DNA from: Rhizophagus clarus
Taxonomy: Eukaryota; Glomeromycota; Glomeromycetes; Glomerales; Glomeraceae
DNA length: 64,000 nucleotides
Direction of reading: 5' to 3'
Assembly: GCA_015698045.1 (NCBI GenBank)
Contig: BLAL01000313.1
Span: 372,001-436,000 of the forward strand
In this document: positions 1 through 11,844 of the stretch, in pieces
Numbering within the stretch: position 1 is the first letter of the stretch
Layout: every line of letters starts with the position of its first letter
Notes under the pieces: generated by a model
What the model saw: only the letters and a program-made list of their open reading frames with translations
Database searches by the model: none
Told to the model about the DNA's origin: nothing
Made by a program: the position numbers and the translations under genes

Positions 1-1200
1 CTCTTTTAACTCCTCGCATAAGTTCAAAGTTGCACAAAATCACAAGGCATATAAGTGCGAATGTTTGACACATAGTTATAAATATGTCTCGTTTGAAAAA
101 CTGTTTTCAAGAAAAAGTAATTACATTACAACTAAGAATTAATTTTTGGTCAAATATTGTATACAGAGAATTCTCCAGACGAGAAAATGTTATCTCTGTA
201 TCAAACAGTTTATGAGACACCGTTAAATTAACGTCATTTGAAGTTGTATAAATTACTTTTCCTTCGTTACCTATCATTATTATATCTGTGTATTAGATGT
301 AGCATTATATATTACGATTTCTTTGCCTTCTGAACTTTTGAGTTTTTTTAATTAAATCCTCGATCAGCAAAACCGTTCCAGCAGAAAACTTGAATGGAGT
401 GTCTTCGAGTTTCTGTTTAGTTAATAATATGAAGGCTTTACTATTAATTATTTGTTGTTTGAGAATTAATTACTATCTGCTATTTTTCCTTAAATACAGA
501 GAAATTTACTATGTTTACATACCATGTCATTAGATCAAAAAGGCCATGATGGACTGTGTATCTTACAAGTTATATATTTTCCAGTAAGACTATTCTTAAT
601 AAGATAGTCATTTAGATTCTAAGTGGAGTATCTGGCTAATATTAAAGCAAAAATTGTTAAGATATGAAGACAATTTGGAGATGATATTCATTAATATTTG
701 TTTAAAATTTATAAACTGACCTTACTAAATGCATCATTTAATATGTTAGCTCTCAGTATATTCTTCCCTTAACCATTTTTGCATTTAAATTAGAATCATA
801 ATAATTTTAAAATCTTTAATAATAGTTAAATCTATTTAATCAATAAAATAATACATATAGTCAATGTTGTGGATATTGAATTATTCCATATTATAATTTA
901 AGATTTCTTTATCTACATGCATATCATGTTAGTAAATTTATAACAAAAATTGAAAATTCAAATTCATTAAATTATCCATATTCATAAATTCTAATAATAT
1001 TTTTTGAATAATTTTAAACTTTTCAAAATTTACATCCCATTTTGTTCGTATTGACATGTAAACGTCTTATGAATTCATTTGCCCTTTCAGAATTTATACT
1101 ATTTTTTTTTTTATTATTTGTGTTTTGTTATTATATTTGTCATCTTAACAGATGCATCTGGACTATTATTATTTCTAATAAAATATTCATAATTTCTTTA

Positions 1201-1364
1201 ACAATAATTAAATTTTGGTTGGAAAAAACTGACTAAGTCTAATGCAATTATGGTAATATGTTAGCCTTATTGAGCAATTTGTATAACACAAAATTGCAGA
1301 TCATTGCCTTCTAATATACAGAAAAGGAAGGATTTTCACAAACCATTTTTATAATAATTATCAA
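1201..1364 (+). repeat. 164-bp dispersed repeat, copy 1
   Basis: This block is nearly identical in the same orientation to 56876-57040, with a handful of substitutions and 1-nt indels. It starts around 'acaataattaaattttggtt' and ends in 'ataataattatcaa'. I see no terminal inverted repeats and no coding potential. It is probably a fragment of a larger repeat family; the family is unknown to me. Confidence 0.8.
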
Positions 1365-3175
1365 ATTATCAAATTAACAATTAATAATTAATAATTATCA
1401 ATTATTAAATTAACAATTGTTAATAATAATTATCAAATTAACTATTAACTAATATCTGTTATCTGTTATTTAATATCTAATGTCTATTTAATTGTTCCCC
1501 TTCAGTTTTTTATCAGGACAGAGGTTCTTTAAATATGTTTTTTATTGAGGGAAAAAAAAGGGATTTTTTTTATGGCAAAAAAAAAATAAAAATTCGGTAA
1601 TTTCCATGATCAACGTTATACATTTTATACGGATTAAAAAAAAATTTGTCAGCTAATCAGATGATCAGCACTACGCAATAAAATTTTTTTTGTTTTCAAT
1701 CAGATGATCAGCATTACACCAATTTTTTTCTAAAAAAGTATTAGTTAATTTGATAAAAAATCGATAAAATCTGGCAGTCATTAAACATTGGTAAAAAAAA
1801 ATTACGTGATTATTTTTTTTATATATTTAGCCTTTAGTTTTTTAACCTAAAATAATTAAGTATTAGTCAACAATTAATTTTGCCAAATTTTTTGTTCCTA
1901 ATCTAAAAAAGTGTTAGATAATTGATATATAGTGGAAAAAATTACAACAACTAATTGTTTTTTGAAAAAATATTGTTGATTAGCTATTAGTACTGCATAA
2001 GACAAACTTAACATTTATTTTTTTCATAATGAAAAAAATTTTTCTAGCTAGTAAAATATAAATTGCTAGCATCAATGAAGACAATACTAAAATAAAATAA
2101 TTATTATAAATTAAAAATTAGTAAACAAAAAAGATGATATAATTTGTTTATTTAATTGCCCTAATTTTTTAGGATTTTTTTAGTCATTGTCATTTATTAG
2201 ATAACAAAAATATATAACCTTGCTATGGTTTATGCACAATTATTTTTTCTAAAAAAAATTTCATAATTAAAATTAAAAATTCCGAAGTTTTGATTACTGG
2301 TATACCATTTTATATTATTGATTTAGACATTTAGTGAATCAATTTTCACAATTTTTTTCGCAATGACATAAAAAATTAATTTACTATTACTATATATTTA
2401 TTACATAATTATATTTCTAAAAATCAGTGTAATTTGCAAAAACTTAAAAGTATGACATATTGTCAACTTTAGCTTAATTTTCCAAAAAAAAAGTCTACAA
2501 TCCTAGTAATATTTATGCTTCAAATATAAATTTTATATTGTTAGATTCATATCATTAGGATAAATTAAACAGTATAAAAACCTCTAAAATGTAATTGTTA
2601 GATTTTTAAATATTGTAATTTATATAAGCTTACATTTGAAATTGTATAATATATAGTAAAATTTGAACTTGTATGCCGATTTTGTATAAAGCTTTTAGTA
2701 AAATTAAATGTTTAAAACTTTTGAGTCTGGACTTAGTTGTATTTGTATTTGTATTATCTAGGTCCTCATATAATATACATACTATATCAGAAGCTTCAAG
2801 ATAGTTCAAATAATTTATCTCAGAAAATGTATTGAATGCATCTCACATTGTTGGTTACAGAGAATGCAAAGAAAAGGTTTATCTCACCTTAAACAGGTGT
2901 AAATCTTGGAATGATATAGATGTAAAGACTTTATCTCTTCAACCAGATGTATTTTCAGTGGGTCAGAGGATTATAGTAAAATTGAACATGCAAGGCTAGA
3001 AGAAATATCAAGTAATGGGCTACCTATTTAAAGTGTTGGAATAAAATTTTACTTAAATTCCATCTACAATAATTTCTACTCCTATAAATTTTAATGATGA
3101 TCATCTAATTTGTTTAGTACAGTATTAAATTAGAGATTCCACCACCATTAAGCATTAATGTTCAATGCAACAAGT

Positions 3176-3214
3176 GGGGGGACGAAGTCCCCCAACATGT
3201 ATAGCAAACCCTAG
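3176..3214 (+). repeat. Hairpin terminus ending in CTAG
   Basis: A GC-rich stem (GGGGGAC, loop GAA, GTCCCCC) sits in AT-rich DNA and is followed 17 nt later by CTAG and then T. Relatives occur at 55151-55186 (GGGGAC-GAA-GTCCCC, CTAG, T) and, degraded, at 31365-31383. A short hairpin upstream of CTRR followed by T is the known shape of a Helitron 3' end, so this may be such a terminus. The matching 5' end was not found, so the assignment is tentative. Confidence 0.4.
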
Positions 3215-4608
3215 TTTATTTTATTAAATTATTTTAATAAAATATATAAAGTACTAAAAAAAAATTGACTAATTTTAATTAAAATTTACTAATTAAGATT
3301 TTTGTTGAACAAGCTACAAATCACTTTGACATGACTGACTAGTCAACAAAATTCGATCTTTTTACCTTAACAAGAATATTAATTTATTTAAATTAATTAA
3401 TTTTACTCTAAACATATTATAAAAGTTTAAAAGTTTATTTGTGAACATTTTTTTTTTTAGCTCAAAAATAAAAACATTACATGATTTGTTTTTTAATTAA
3501 AAATTAAGAATATACATAACGGTGTCGTTAAATTTTGTAGTAATGTATTAAAGGTAGAAAATAAAAAAAAAAAATGAATATGTGCTGTTTTATCACGAAC
3601 AATTCCAAAACCAACCAAAATTTTTTACGATGTATAGTATAGACAATAATAAAATAATAATATCAAAGTACATTATTGCATTGAACAAAGTTTTAATAGA
3701 ATAAAAATAGTCACAATGTTAAGTCTTTAGTACCGATTTCAGATATCATATTTATAACTGAGTTTAACCAAATTGGTTTTTAACCGATTCAAATAATCGA
3801 TTTTATTTGGTTTAAACCATTTTGTAGTAAAATTAGGAAAATAAACAAACCGGCGGAAAAAATCTGTGATTGATACTATTGATTATTACCTGAAAGTGAT
3901 ATCAAGAATAATTATAAATAATAGTAAAGTTAATATCAGTTAGATAGATACATACAGTAAATGTATCATTCATTGGTCATTTATTGTATTACAGACTTAC
4001 AGTATATAGTATGAGATTTATTAAAACGCTTTATTAAAAAATAATATAAGAAAACAATTTTAAAATTTTATGCGATTTATTAAGAAATATTTAGAAAAAA
4101 AGTTCGTTTGACTTATATTTTCTTATTAGCATTAAAAGCAATCAGATTAAACAAATTAATATAATTACGCAATAAATTCCCGGGATGGCATAACAGCCTT
4201 CCGGGTACGGTTTATTACGTATAAAATATGGCGTACCACACGTCACAAAATTCAGGTTAATTTGTACAGGGTAATGATTATAATTATAGATGATTATGAA
4301 AAAGTTATATTGATTCTATCACGTTCCATAGTTTGGTTTAAAAATTTCAATGTTTATTTAATTAATAAATGCAAATATTACATCTGGTCATTACAACTTA
4401 AAATTCTACTTAACATTGTTTTTACCCTCCTTCTCCCTCCTTCTTAATATATATGTATAAATAACTAGAATAAAAAAAAAAAAAAATGTTTAAATACTTA
4501 GACCAACCGAACTAAAAAAGCCAATCTGCAATGTTAAATAGAATTCTAAATTATAATGTTGAAAATATTATTCAATAAATATAGCAGTAAAAAGCTAAGT
4601 GAAGCCAT

Positions 4609-7600
4609 TTATTCTAATTTGATTCTTTTTATTCTAGATCCCTCTGACTCATAATTTTGATCATCATTTTGATCTATGAAAAGAAAAGTAATGAATTAAT
4701 CATACATCAATGAAAAAGCTAAATAATTAAATAAAATCAATATTTACCATTTTCGTTAATGTTTAATTGAGAAACATTAATTTGTAAAGATTCTATTTAA
4801 TAAATTAAAAACCTTTATTAGTGCTTACAGTATTTTTGACTGAATTTATTATATAAACTAAATATTTACCATTCTCATTAATGTTTAGTTGAGAAATATT
4901 TATTTGTAAAGATTCTATTTGATAAATTAAAAATCTTTGTTAGTATTTAAAGTATTTATAGAGTTATTATTTAAGCTAAATATTTACCACTCTTATTAAT
5001 ATTTAATTGAGAAATCCTAAGTTGCAAAGAATCTATTTAATAATTATTAATATGATATTAGCTAAATATATTCGTAAAGTAACGATTAACAAATTATTAA
5101 TTAATACCTGATAATTCCTTGCTTATTATGTTATCATTTTTCGTATAATAATCATAAGAATTTTTTGGCTCAGGAAGATTATTAAAATTAAGTAATCTAC
5201 TTGTATAAATAGCTTCTGAATGTGTTTCATATGACAATCCTAAATTAATCACTGTATTTTCAATTAACGGATTATTATTTAATTTCCCTACTTCTTTAAT
5301 TTGATTTTCTAATTCTACATTATATGATGGATCTAAAATTTCATAAATTTCTTTTGCTGTTGGTCTATTTAATGGATTTGCATCTAAGCAACTTTTAATT
5401 AAATAAACAATTAGTTGGGGTACTTTAAAATCAAATCTTGGTCTAAGTCCGTGACAGATTTTTATCGCTAAATAATTATCATGACTTACATCATGATATG
5501 GAGGCAATCCAGAAATTACTTCATACATAATTATACCAAAACTATAAATATCTGCAGCTTTAGTATAATAGTTTCTTCTACTTAAAATTTCAGGAGCTAT
5601 ATAAGGTAAACCACCATACATGTTGTTTTTTGCATTTTCTGATAAATTATAATCCGCAGGCTTACACAATCCCATATCAGTTATTTTTATGTAATTGTCA
5701 TTTACTAATATATTGCCAGAATGTAAATCTCGATGAATTAATTCATTTTCATGAATAGTTCTAAGTCCAAATGCAATATCACGTAAATAGGCAATCTTAT
5801 CGAACCAACCTAATTTGTTAAAACTTGTATTTAAATAATTCCGTAAACTTCCATTTTTCGCATATTCCAAAACCATTATATAATTTTTTGTTTCTGGATC
5901 TTGAGTTATTCCGTAAAATTTAATAACAATACCTCCACTTACTTTATTATGTATCTTAATCTATATATAAAAGTAAAATAAAATAAGATATAATATTAAA
6001 AATTGAAACTTTTTAATTTTAAAAAAAAAAGAAAAAAAAAATGTATATACCTCATTCATAAATTCTGATGTAATATTTTTGAATTATTTAAACTTTTCAG
6101 GGCTACAGACATGTTTTGATCTTCTCTTTTCCAATTGTGATTTTTATAATCCCAACTATTCCGATACCCGATACATCCATCAGTCCAATTTGCTTTATAA
6201 ACCGCCTTTTGCAAGATATTCAATATCATAAAATTTATCATATGGTATCCATTCTATTGTGTTATAAGTACGATTATGTGCTAATAACTGGTTATCATGG
6301 ATAAATTTATCAATATCATTATTACCACTAGTCCAATTTTCAAAATTTTCTTGAAATAACATTGCACTGCAAATTTTATCACATTTTTTACATTTATCTT
6401 TCAAAATCATCTTATAATTTTTTGTTATTGGATCCTGAGTTATTCCATAAATTATATGGTCTTTTTTTATCTATAAATATAATATATTATTAAAAATCGG
6501 AATTCAAAATTTATTAAAAATAAATTAATCATACCTCATTCATAAAATCTAATGTAGAATTATTTAAAATTCTTAAAGTCACATACATATTTTGATTATA
6601 TCTCTTCCAATTTTGATTTACATAATCCCATTCATCTATACATCCATCAATCCAATTTGCTCTATATACTCTTTTTTCTACAATATATTTGATATTTTTA
6701 AGTCTATGATAAGGTATCCATTCTAATACATTCTCAAATACATAATAATCTATATGTGTAGATAGCTGAGTATATTGGATAAGCTTATTTACATCATTAT
6801 TACCACTAGTCCAATTTTCAAAATTTTGTTGAAATAACATTGCACTGCATATTTTATCACATTTTTTACATTTATTATTTAAAACAATCATGTAATCTCT
6901 TGTTTCTGGATCCTGAGTTATTCCATAAATTACATGATCTTTTTTTATCTACAAATATAATAGTATATTATTTAATAAAATTGAAATTTAAAATTTTCTT
7001 TAAAATAAGATAACCATACCTCATTTATAAATTCTGATGTAATATTATTGAAATTATCTAAAATTCTTAAAGTTACATACATATTTTGATCATATCTCTT
7101 CCAATTTTGATTTTTATAATCCCATTCATCTATACATCCATCAATCCAATTTGCTCTACACATTTTGCCAAATCTACCATTTTCAATATATCTAATCTTG
7201 CAAAATCTATCATAAGGTATCCATTCTAGTGCTTTTTCAAATACTTTGTAATTATCATGTGCAGATAGCTGAATATCTTGGATAAGCTTATTTATATCAT
7301 TATTACTACTAGTCCAATTTTCAAAATTTTGTTGAAATAATATTGCAATGCAAATTCTATCACATATTTTACATTTATTATTTAAAACAATCATGTAATC
7401 TCTTGTTTCTGGATCCTGAGTTATTCCATAAATTACATGATCTTTTTTTATCTATAAATATAATATATATTATTTAATAAAGTTGAAATTTAAAATATTC
7501 TTTAAAATAAGATAACCATACCTCATTTATAAATTCTAATGTAATATTATTGAAATTATCTAAAATTCTTAAAATTACATACATATTTTGATTATATCTC

Positions 7601-8918
7601 TTCCAATTTTAATCCCATTCATCTGCACATCCATCAATCCAATTTGCTCTACACATTTTGCCAAATCTACCATTTTCAATATATCTAATCTTGCAAAATC
7701 TATCATAAGGTATCCATTCTAGTGCTTTTTCAGATACTTTGTAATAAACATGTGCAGATAGCTGAATATCTTGAATAAGCTTATTTACATCATTATTACC
7801 AATAGTCCAATTTTCAAAATTTTGTTGATACAACATTGCAATGCAAATGTTATCACATTTTTTACATTTATTATTTAAAACAATCATGTAATCTCTTGTT
7901 TCTGGATCCTGAGTTATTCCATAAATTACATGATCTTTTTTTATCTACAAATATAATAGTATATTATTTAATAAAATTGAAATTTAAAATATTCTTTAAA
8001 ATAAGATAACCATACCTCATTTATAAATTCTAATGTAATATTATTGAAATTATCTAAAATTCTTAAAGTTACATACACATTTTGATTATATCTCTCCCAA
8101 TTTTGATTTTCATAATCCCATTCATCTATACATCCATCAATCCAATTTGCTTTACACATTTTGCCAAATCTACCACTTTCAATATATCTAATCTTGCAAA
8201 ATCTATCATAAGGTATCCATTCTAATACTTTTTCAAATAAATTATAATAATTATGTGCAGATAGCTGAATATCTTGGATAAGCTTATCTATATCATTATT
8301 ACCACTAGTCCAATTTTCAAAATTTTGTTGAAATAACATTGCAATGCAAACTTCATTACATTTTTTACATTTATTATTCAAAACGATCATATAATACTTT
8401 GTTTCTGAATCTTGAGTTATTCCATAAATTACATAATCTTTTCTTATCTACAAATATAATATATATTAATAAAATTGAAATTCAAATTTTTTTTTTTTAA
8501 AATAAGTTAATCATACCTTATTTATAAATTCTAATGTAATATTATTGAAATTATCTAAAGTTCTTAAAGTTACAACCATATTTTGATGATATCTCACCCA
8601 ATCTGAATTTTCATAATCCAATTCATCTATATATCCATCAATCCAATTTGCTCTATATACTCTTGTTTCAGCAATATATTTGATATTTATAAATCTATCA
8701 TAAGGTATCCATTCTAATGCTTTTTTAAATACATTATAATAACTATGTGCAGATAGCTGAGTATCTTGGATAAGCTTATCTATATCATTATTACCACTAG
8801 TCCAATTTTCAAAATTTTGTTGAAATAACATTGTATTGCATATTTTATCACATTTTTCACATATAGTATTTAATTCTTTTCTAATGTATGGAGACTTAAT
8901 AGGCTTTTCTTTGTCCAT
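4609..8918 (-). pseudogene. TKL-type kinase locus A with six N-lobe module exons (damaged)
   Basis: Exons by splice signals and phase: 8517-8918 (start MDKEKPIK), 8016-8447, 7522-7944, 7020-7451, 6535-6948, 6051-6470, 5108-5960, microexons 4988-5032, 4870-4914 and 4748-4792, and terminal 4609-4673 (ends GSRIKRIKLE). The first six exons are multiples of three. Each repeats a CxxCxxxC leader, NWTSGNND, LEWIPYDRF, YRANWIDG, a beta3-like VTLR and NE at alphaC. Exon 5108-5960 is the C-lobe, with HRDLHSGN, DMG, APE and SDIYSFG-like motifs. The beta3 Lys is Arg in the first five modules; only module 6 keeps VALK. Damage: a 9-nt deletion in exon 3 makes TAA at 7609-7611. Exon 6 has an 11-nt deletion in the glycine loop, followed at once by a stop, and a 1-nt deletion near its end. 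The locus is probably a pseudogene, or it relies on skipping of these phase 0-0 exons. Modules 2-4 and their introns are very similar to each other, which suggests recent tandem duplication. Confidence 0.8.
4748..5032 (-). repeat. Tandem triplicated 45-nt microexon with flanking introns
   Basis: Three copies (4988-5032, 4870-4914, 4748-4792; period 118-122 bp) each comprise an AG acceptor, exactly 45 nt and a GGTAAATAT-type donor. All are phase 1-1 and encode ESLQINVSQLNINEN-like peptides: copy 2 reads ISQLNINEN and copy 3 reads DSLQLRISQLNINKS. They fit the phase-1 end of the C-lobe exon at 5108 and the phase-1 start of the terminal exon at 4673. Any number of copies can therefore be included without breaking the frame. 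Loci B and C have single related terminal exons. Confidence 0.8.
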
Positions 8919-9112
8919 TGATCTTATGAAGCAATTTTATAGAAAGAGAAATCAGGGGAAAATATTTTTGTCCCGAGGCGATTATATAATAATAATCGAA
9001 CAATACTTTGTCGAATAATACTTACGCATGATCACGTGATTTGTGTAATCGGTGATCTTTCTAGGATTCGATTTCTGTACTTCTGTACTTTATAAAAATG
9101 AAGATTTAAAAG
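8919..9112. other. Upstream region of kinase locus A
   Basis: Putative promoter and 5'UTR of the minus-strand kinase locus. I see no distinct TATA element that can be told from the general AT-rich background. It ends at the left target duplication (ATTTAAAAG, 9104-9112) of a small transposon. Confidence 0.35.
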
Positions 9113-9405
9113 ATACATGTGGCCGAAACTTGATAATTCGGCATAATTTCTGGATTTCAGTTTCGGCAGGTTAAAACTCAAGCCGAAATTGTGATGCAAA
9201 ATTCAAAAATTTTCTTGTGTAACATTCTTATCTGGTGGCTGTTTGTACATGTCACGTGACTTATGATTCTGGCCGGCGCTACAAATTTGGCCAGAACTAC
9301 AAAATAATTTCGGCCATGCTCTTAAATTTCGGCCAGAATTTCGTCTCGTGATTTCAGACTTTCGGGATTTGGCCACATTTTCGGAAAATTTCGGCCACAT
9401 GTATA
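9113..9405. mobile_element. 293-bp TIR element (MITE), 9-bp target duplication
   Basis: The ends are inverted repeats (left ATACATGTGGCCGAAA, right TTTCGGCCACATGTAT). The element is flanked by perfect 9-bp direct repeats ATTTAAAAG at 9104-9112 and 9406-9414. A 9-bp duplication is typical of Mutator-like elements. The inside is packed with GGCCGAAA/TTTCGGCC and GGCCAGAA variants in both orientations, which could be transposase-binding subrepeats. The open frame at 9203-9400 is composed of these motifs and is not taken as a gene. It lies upstream of kinase locus A. Confidence 0.8.
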
Positions 9406-9414
9406 ATTTAAAAG

Positions 9415-10796
9415 CACGGCTAAGTCATGTGATGAGATAAGTTGAGAAAATTTTGATTGGTCATCAAACGGTAATGATGACAATCAATTTTGAACCGAAT
9501 TTTTTGGAACCGATTTGAATACAGTTCGGCTCAACTTTTTAATCAAATAAAAGAAAAGAAAACTTGCAAGTTAAAAATTATTTCAAAGTTTTTCATTTAT
9601 TTCTCATAGGATTTTAGCTCATACTAATTCAAAATTCAGCTAATGGTTCAAAAACCGGATACCAATAGATACCAAAAATTTAATTACTTCAAAGAACCCT
9701 TTTACAGTCGTCTATAATAAATTTAGAAGAAAATAGGAAAAATACAGTATGTATAGTATGCATAACAGATAATTGATGATTAATAATTAACATGGTTATA
9801 AATGAACTTAAGTTTGTTTGATTAATGTGATTTGAAATAAAAAATCAAATTTTAACATAAATCCCGGGTCTAGGATATGACTCAACTAAGAAAAATTATC
9901 ATTAGCCACATATATTTATCTTAGAAATATTTTTTGCACGAATCAAAATCTTTTCTTATTCATTTTTTTTTTAAAAAAAAAATGTTTCAAAGACCTTTAT
10001 ATTTACGTACTTTTAAATTATAAAAAAAATAAAATATATGATGCATTTTCTTTTTGTAAAAATTAATAAATGGTGAAAGATATTATTTTTATAATAATAA
10101 TAATAAAATGATTTTAATCGATTAAAAGTCTTGAAAATACAAAGTTTCATAACGTGAAAACTTATTAATAAATCAATGTCAAAACTCAAAACTAATGTTA
10201 TTATTAATAATTACTTACTATTAAATGATATCAAACGTTATACTGCACAATAACTGAAATTTTTTACCATAAGAACATTTATTTAATGTTGTCAGTTGAA
10301 AAAATATAAATCCACAATTACATAACGATAAGCTAACCCCATGAAAATTACATACTGTACAAAAACTTTAATAACATACTGAACAACTTTAACTTTATTT
10401 TCAAAGATGAATTAAATACTCTAGTCAAAGAAATTAAACAAAAGAACAATGACACATCTTAACATTATTTAAACCACTAAAATTTAAAGCTGGACAAACA
10501 AAATTAATATGAGAATATTTTCATATCTTATTTTGTAAAGATTTCACTATGTAGATTAAACAGCAGGCAAAGAACACATAGAGAAAGTTGTCTATAACAG
10601 ATATGTTTGTTATGAAATCTCTACAACTTTATGTCAATATGTTTTAAGCTGCTGTTAAAAATACTCAGCTTTATTACTTAACGAATTTTAAATGCATCGT
10701 AAAAAATATAAAGGGGAAAAAATAAAAGAGAGAAGAGCTTTTTTTAGTTATAAACGGTGATAAACGATATGAGATGATGAAACAATCAAGTTTGGG
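9415..10796. other. AT-rich intergenic stretch
   Basis: I see no gene, RNA gene or clear repeat here; no open frame above 60 codons was convincing. The base composition is the same as the background. Confidence 0.5.
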
Positions 10797-10819
10797 TGCC
10801 TAGGATATTATCCTAGGCA
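10797..10819. repeat. 23-nt perfect palindrome
   Basis: The arms TGCCTAGGATA and TATCCTAGGCA surround a single T. It is one of three strong palindromes within 480 bp, together with 10930-10950 and 11221-11270. Confidence 0.8.
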
Positions 10820-10929
10820 TTGGGGTCTACGTTAAGATTCCCTTTTAAATAATATGAAACCAGTTTTTAAATAAGTTCAGGAAGTCGAAGGTTCGTTAAA
10901 CCATGGGTCCGTTACATCGAAGTCAGACT

Positions 10930-10950
10930 GTATATTGAAATTCAATATAC
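10930..10950. repeat. 21-nt perfect palindrome
   Basis: The arms GTATATTGAA and TTCAATATAC surround a single A. Its function is unknown. It is part of the local palindrome cluster. Confidence 0.75.
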
Positions 10951-11220
10951 CAGAGTTTACTAGTAAAATCTCGATATTCTAACAAAATTGAAGTTACATA
11001 ACGCGATTAATCTTAATTTTAGACCGAATTATAAATATCTTAATTATGGCTGAAGTTCTTAAAATAATTATATCCAATTAAAAATATTCCACGTTTTAAT
11101 TTGGCACAGCAAGTGACCCCAGATGTAGATCCATCTTTTTGTTTGTCACATCTGCCGCAGTTGCGCCTAATAAAAAATAATTGTACAATAATTAATTTAC
11201 ACCCAGTCGCGCCATCATAA

Positions 11221-11270
11221 CCTTTTATAAAAGGTAATCTGGGGTACCCCAGGTTACCTTTTATAAAAGG
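11221..11270. repeat. 50-bp near-perfect palindrome of nested palindromes
   Basis: The block is an inverted repeat with one mismatched pair. Each outer arm contains CCTTTTATAAAAGG, itself a 14-bp palindrome, and the centre CTGGGGTACCCCAG is another. It could be a foldback remnant, a protein-binding site or a transposon end pair without an interior. Just downstream (11281-11330) CCATGGGT and TGATCATGGGTGA recur. Confidence 0.8.
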
Positions 11271-11330
11271 CTATAGTATATCCCATGGGTGATCATGGGT
11301 GATTAATAGTATGTCCATGGGTAATTGATC

Positions 11331-11844
11331 AAAATAACAATGTTTCTATCAAACTGATTTCATTATAAATCTTCGACATTATAAGAAATTGTCAATATGG
11401 TAATAACAATGATTTTATCGTTGACTAATACAAAAATATATTTATTATAGCTTATTCCTGCTAGCAGTGAATTAATCAATTGCAGAGGAATTTTTAACTA
11501 AATTATTCAAAATTGCAAATTTCCTTATTTTGGTCCTTAAAGTATTGAGTATCTTTTTTGAACTTTGCAAAAAAAAAGCCCTCGGATAACAAATAACAAA
11601 TACAAGGTAAATTAATGTGTTATTTAATAGGTATTGAAATTAACCATTTAATTTTGACTCAATAGGATTTCTGAAATCTGCCAGGACTTAATTGTTACGC
11701 AGGCTTATCACGGATTGATGTCTTCATAAAAAGGTGATTTCATGTTAAAAAAATTCGTTTTTCTTATATTTTGCGACAACGCATATTATAATAAAGCAGC
11801 TGATCCTAGAAGCTAAAGTCCAGATCAAATGCATTAGAATAGAT
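11331..11844. other. AT-rich intergenic stretch
   Basis: I see nothing assignable. It precedes a plus-strand kinase fossil. Confidence 0.45.

Larger units (their letters stand above)
1..4608. other. AT-rich intergenic stretch
   Basis: I see no convincing gene here. Short open frames at 1042-1236 and 4262-4447 are low-complexity and lack family features. The stretch contains a 164-bp dispersed repeat (1201-1364), AT-rich simple repeats around 1365-1500, homopolymer-rich DNA at 1540-2530, and a hairpin terminus at 3176-3214 (separate entries). It ends at the 3' end of kinase locus A on the minus strand. Confidence 0.6.

Noticed and set aside
8836-9018. Plus-strand frame over the start of kinase locus A
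   Set aside because: It is the antisense of module exon 1 and its upstream region.
9203-9400. 65-codon frame with repeated AKF/WPK motifs
   Set aside because: It lies inside the MITE and is produced by the GGCCGAAA subrepeats.
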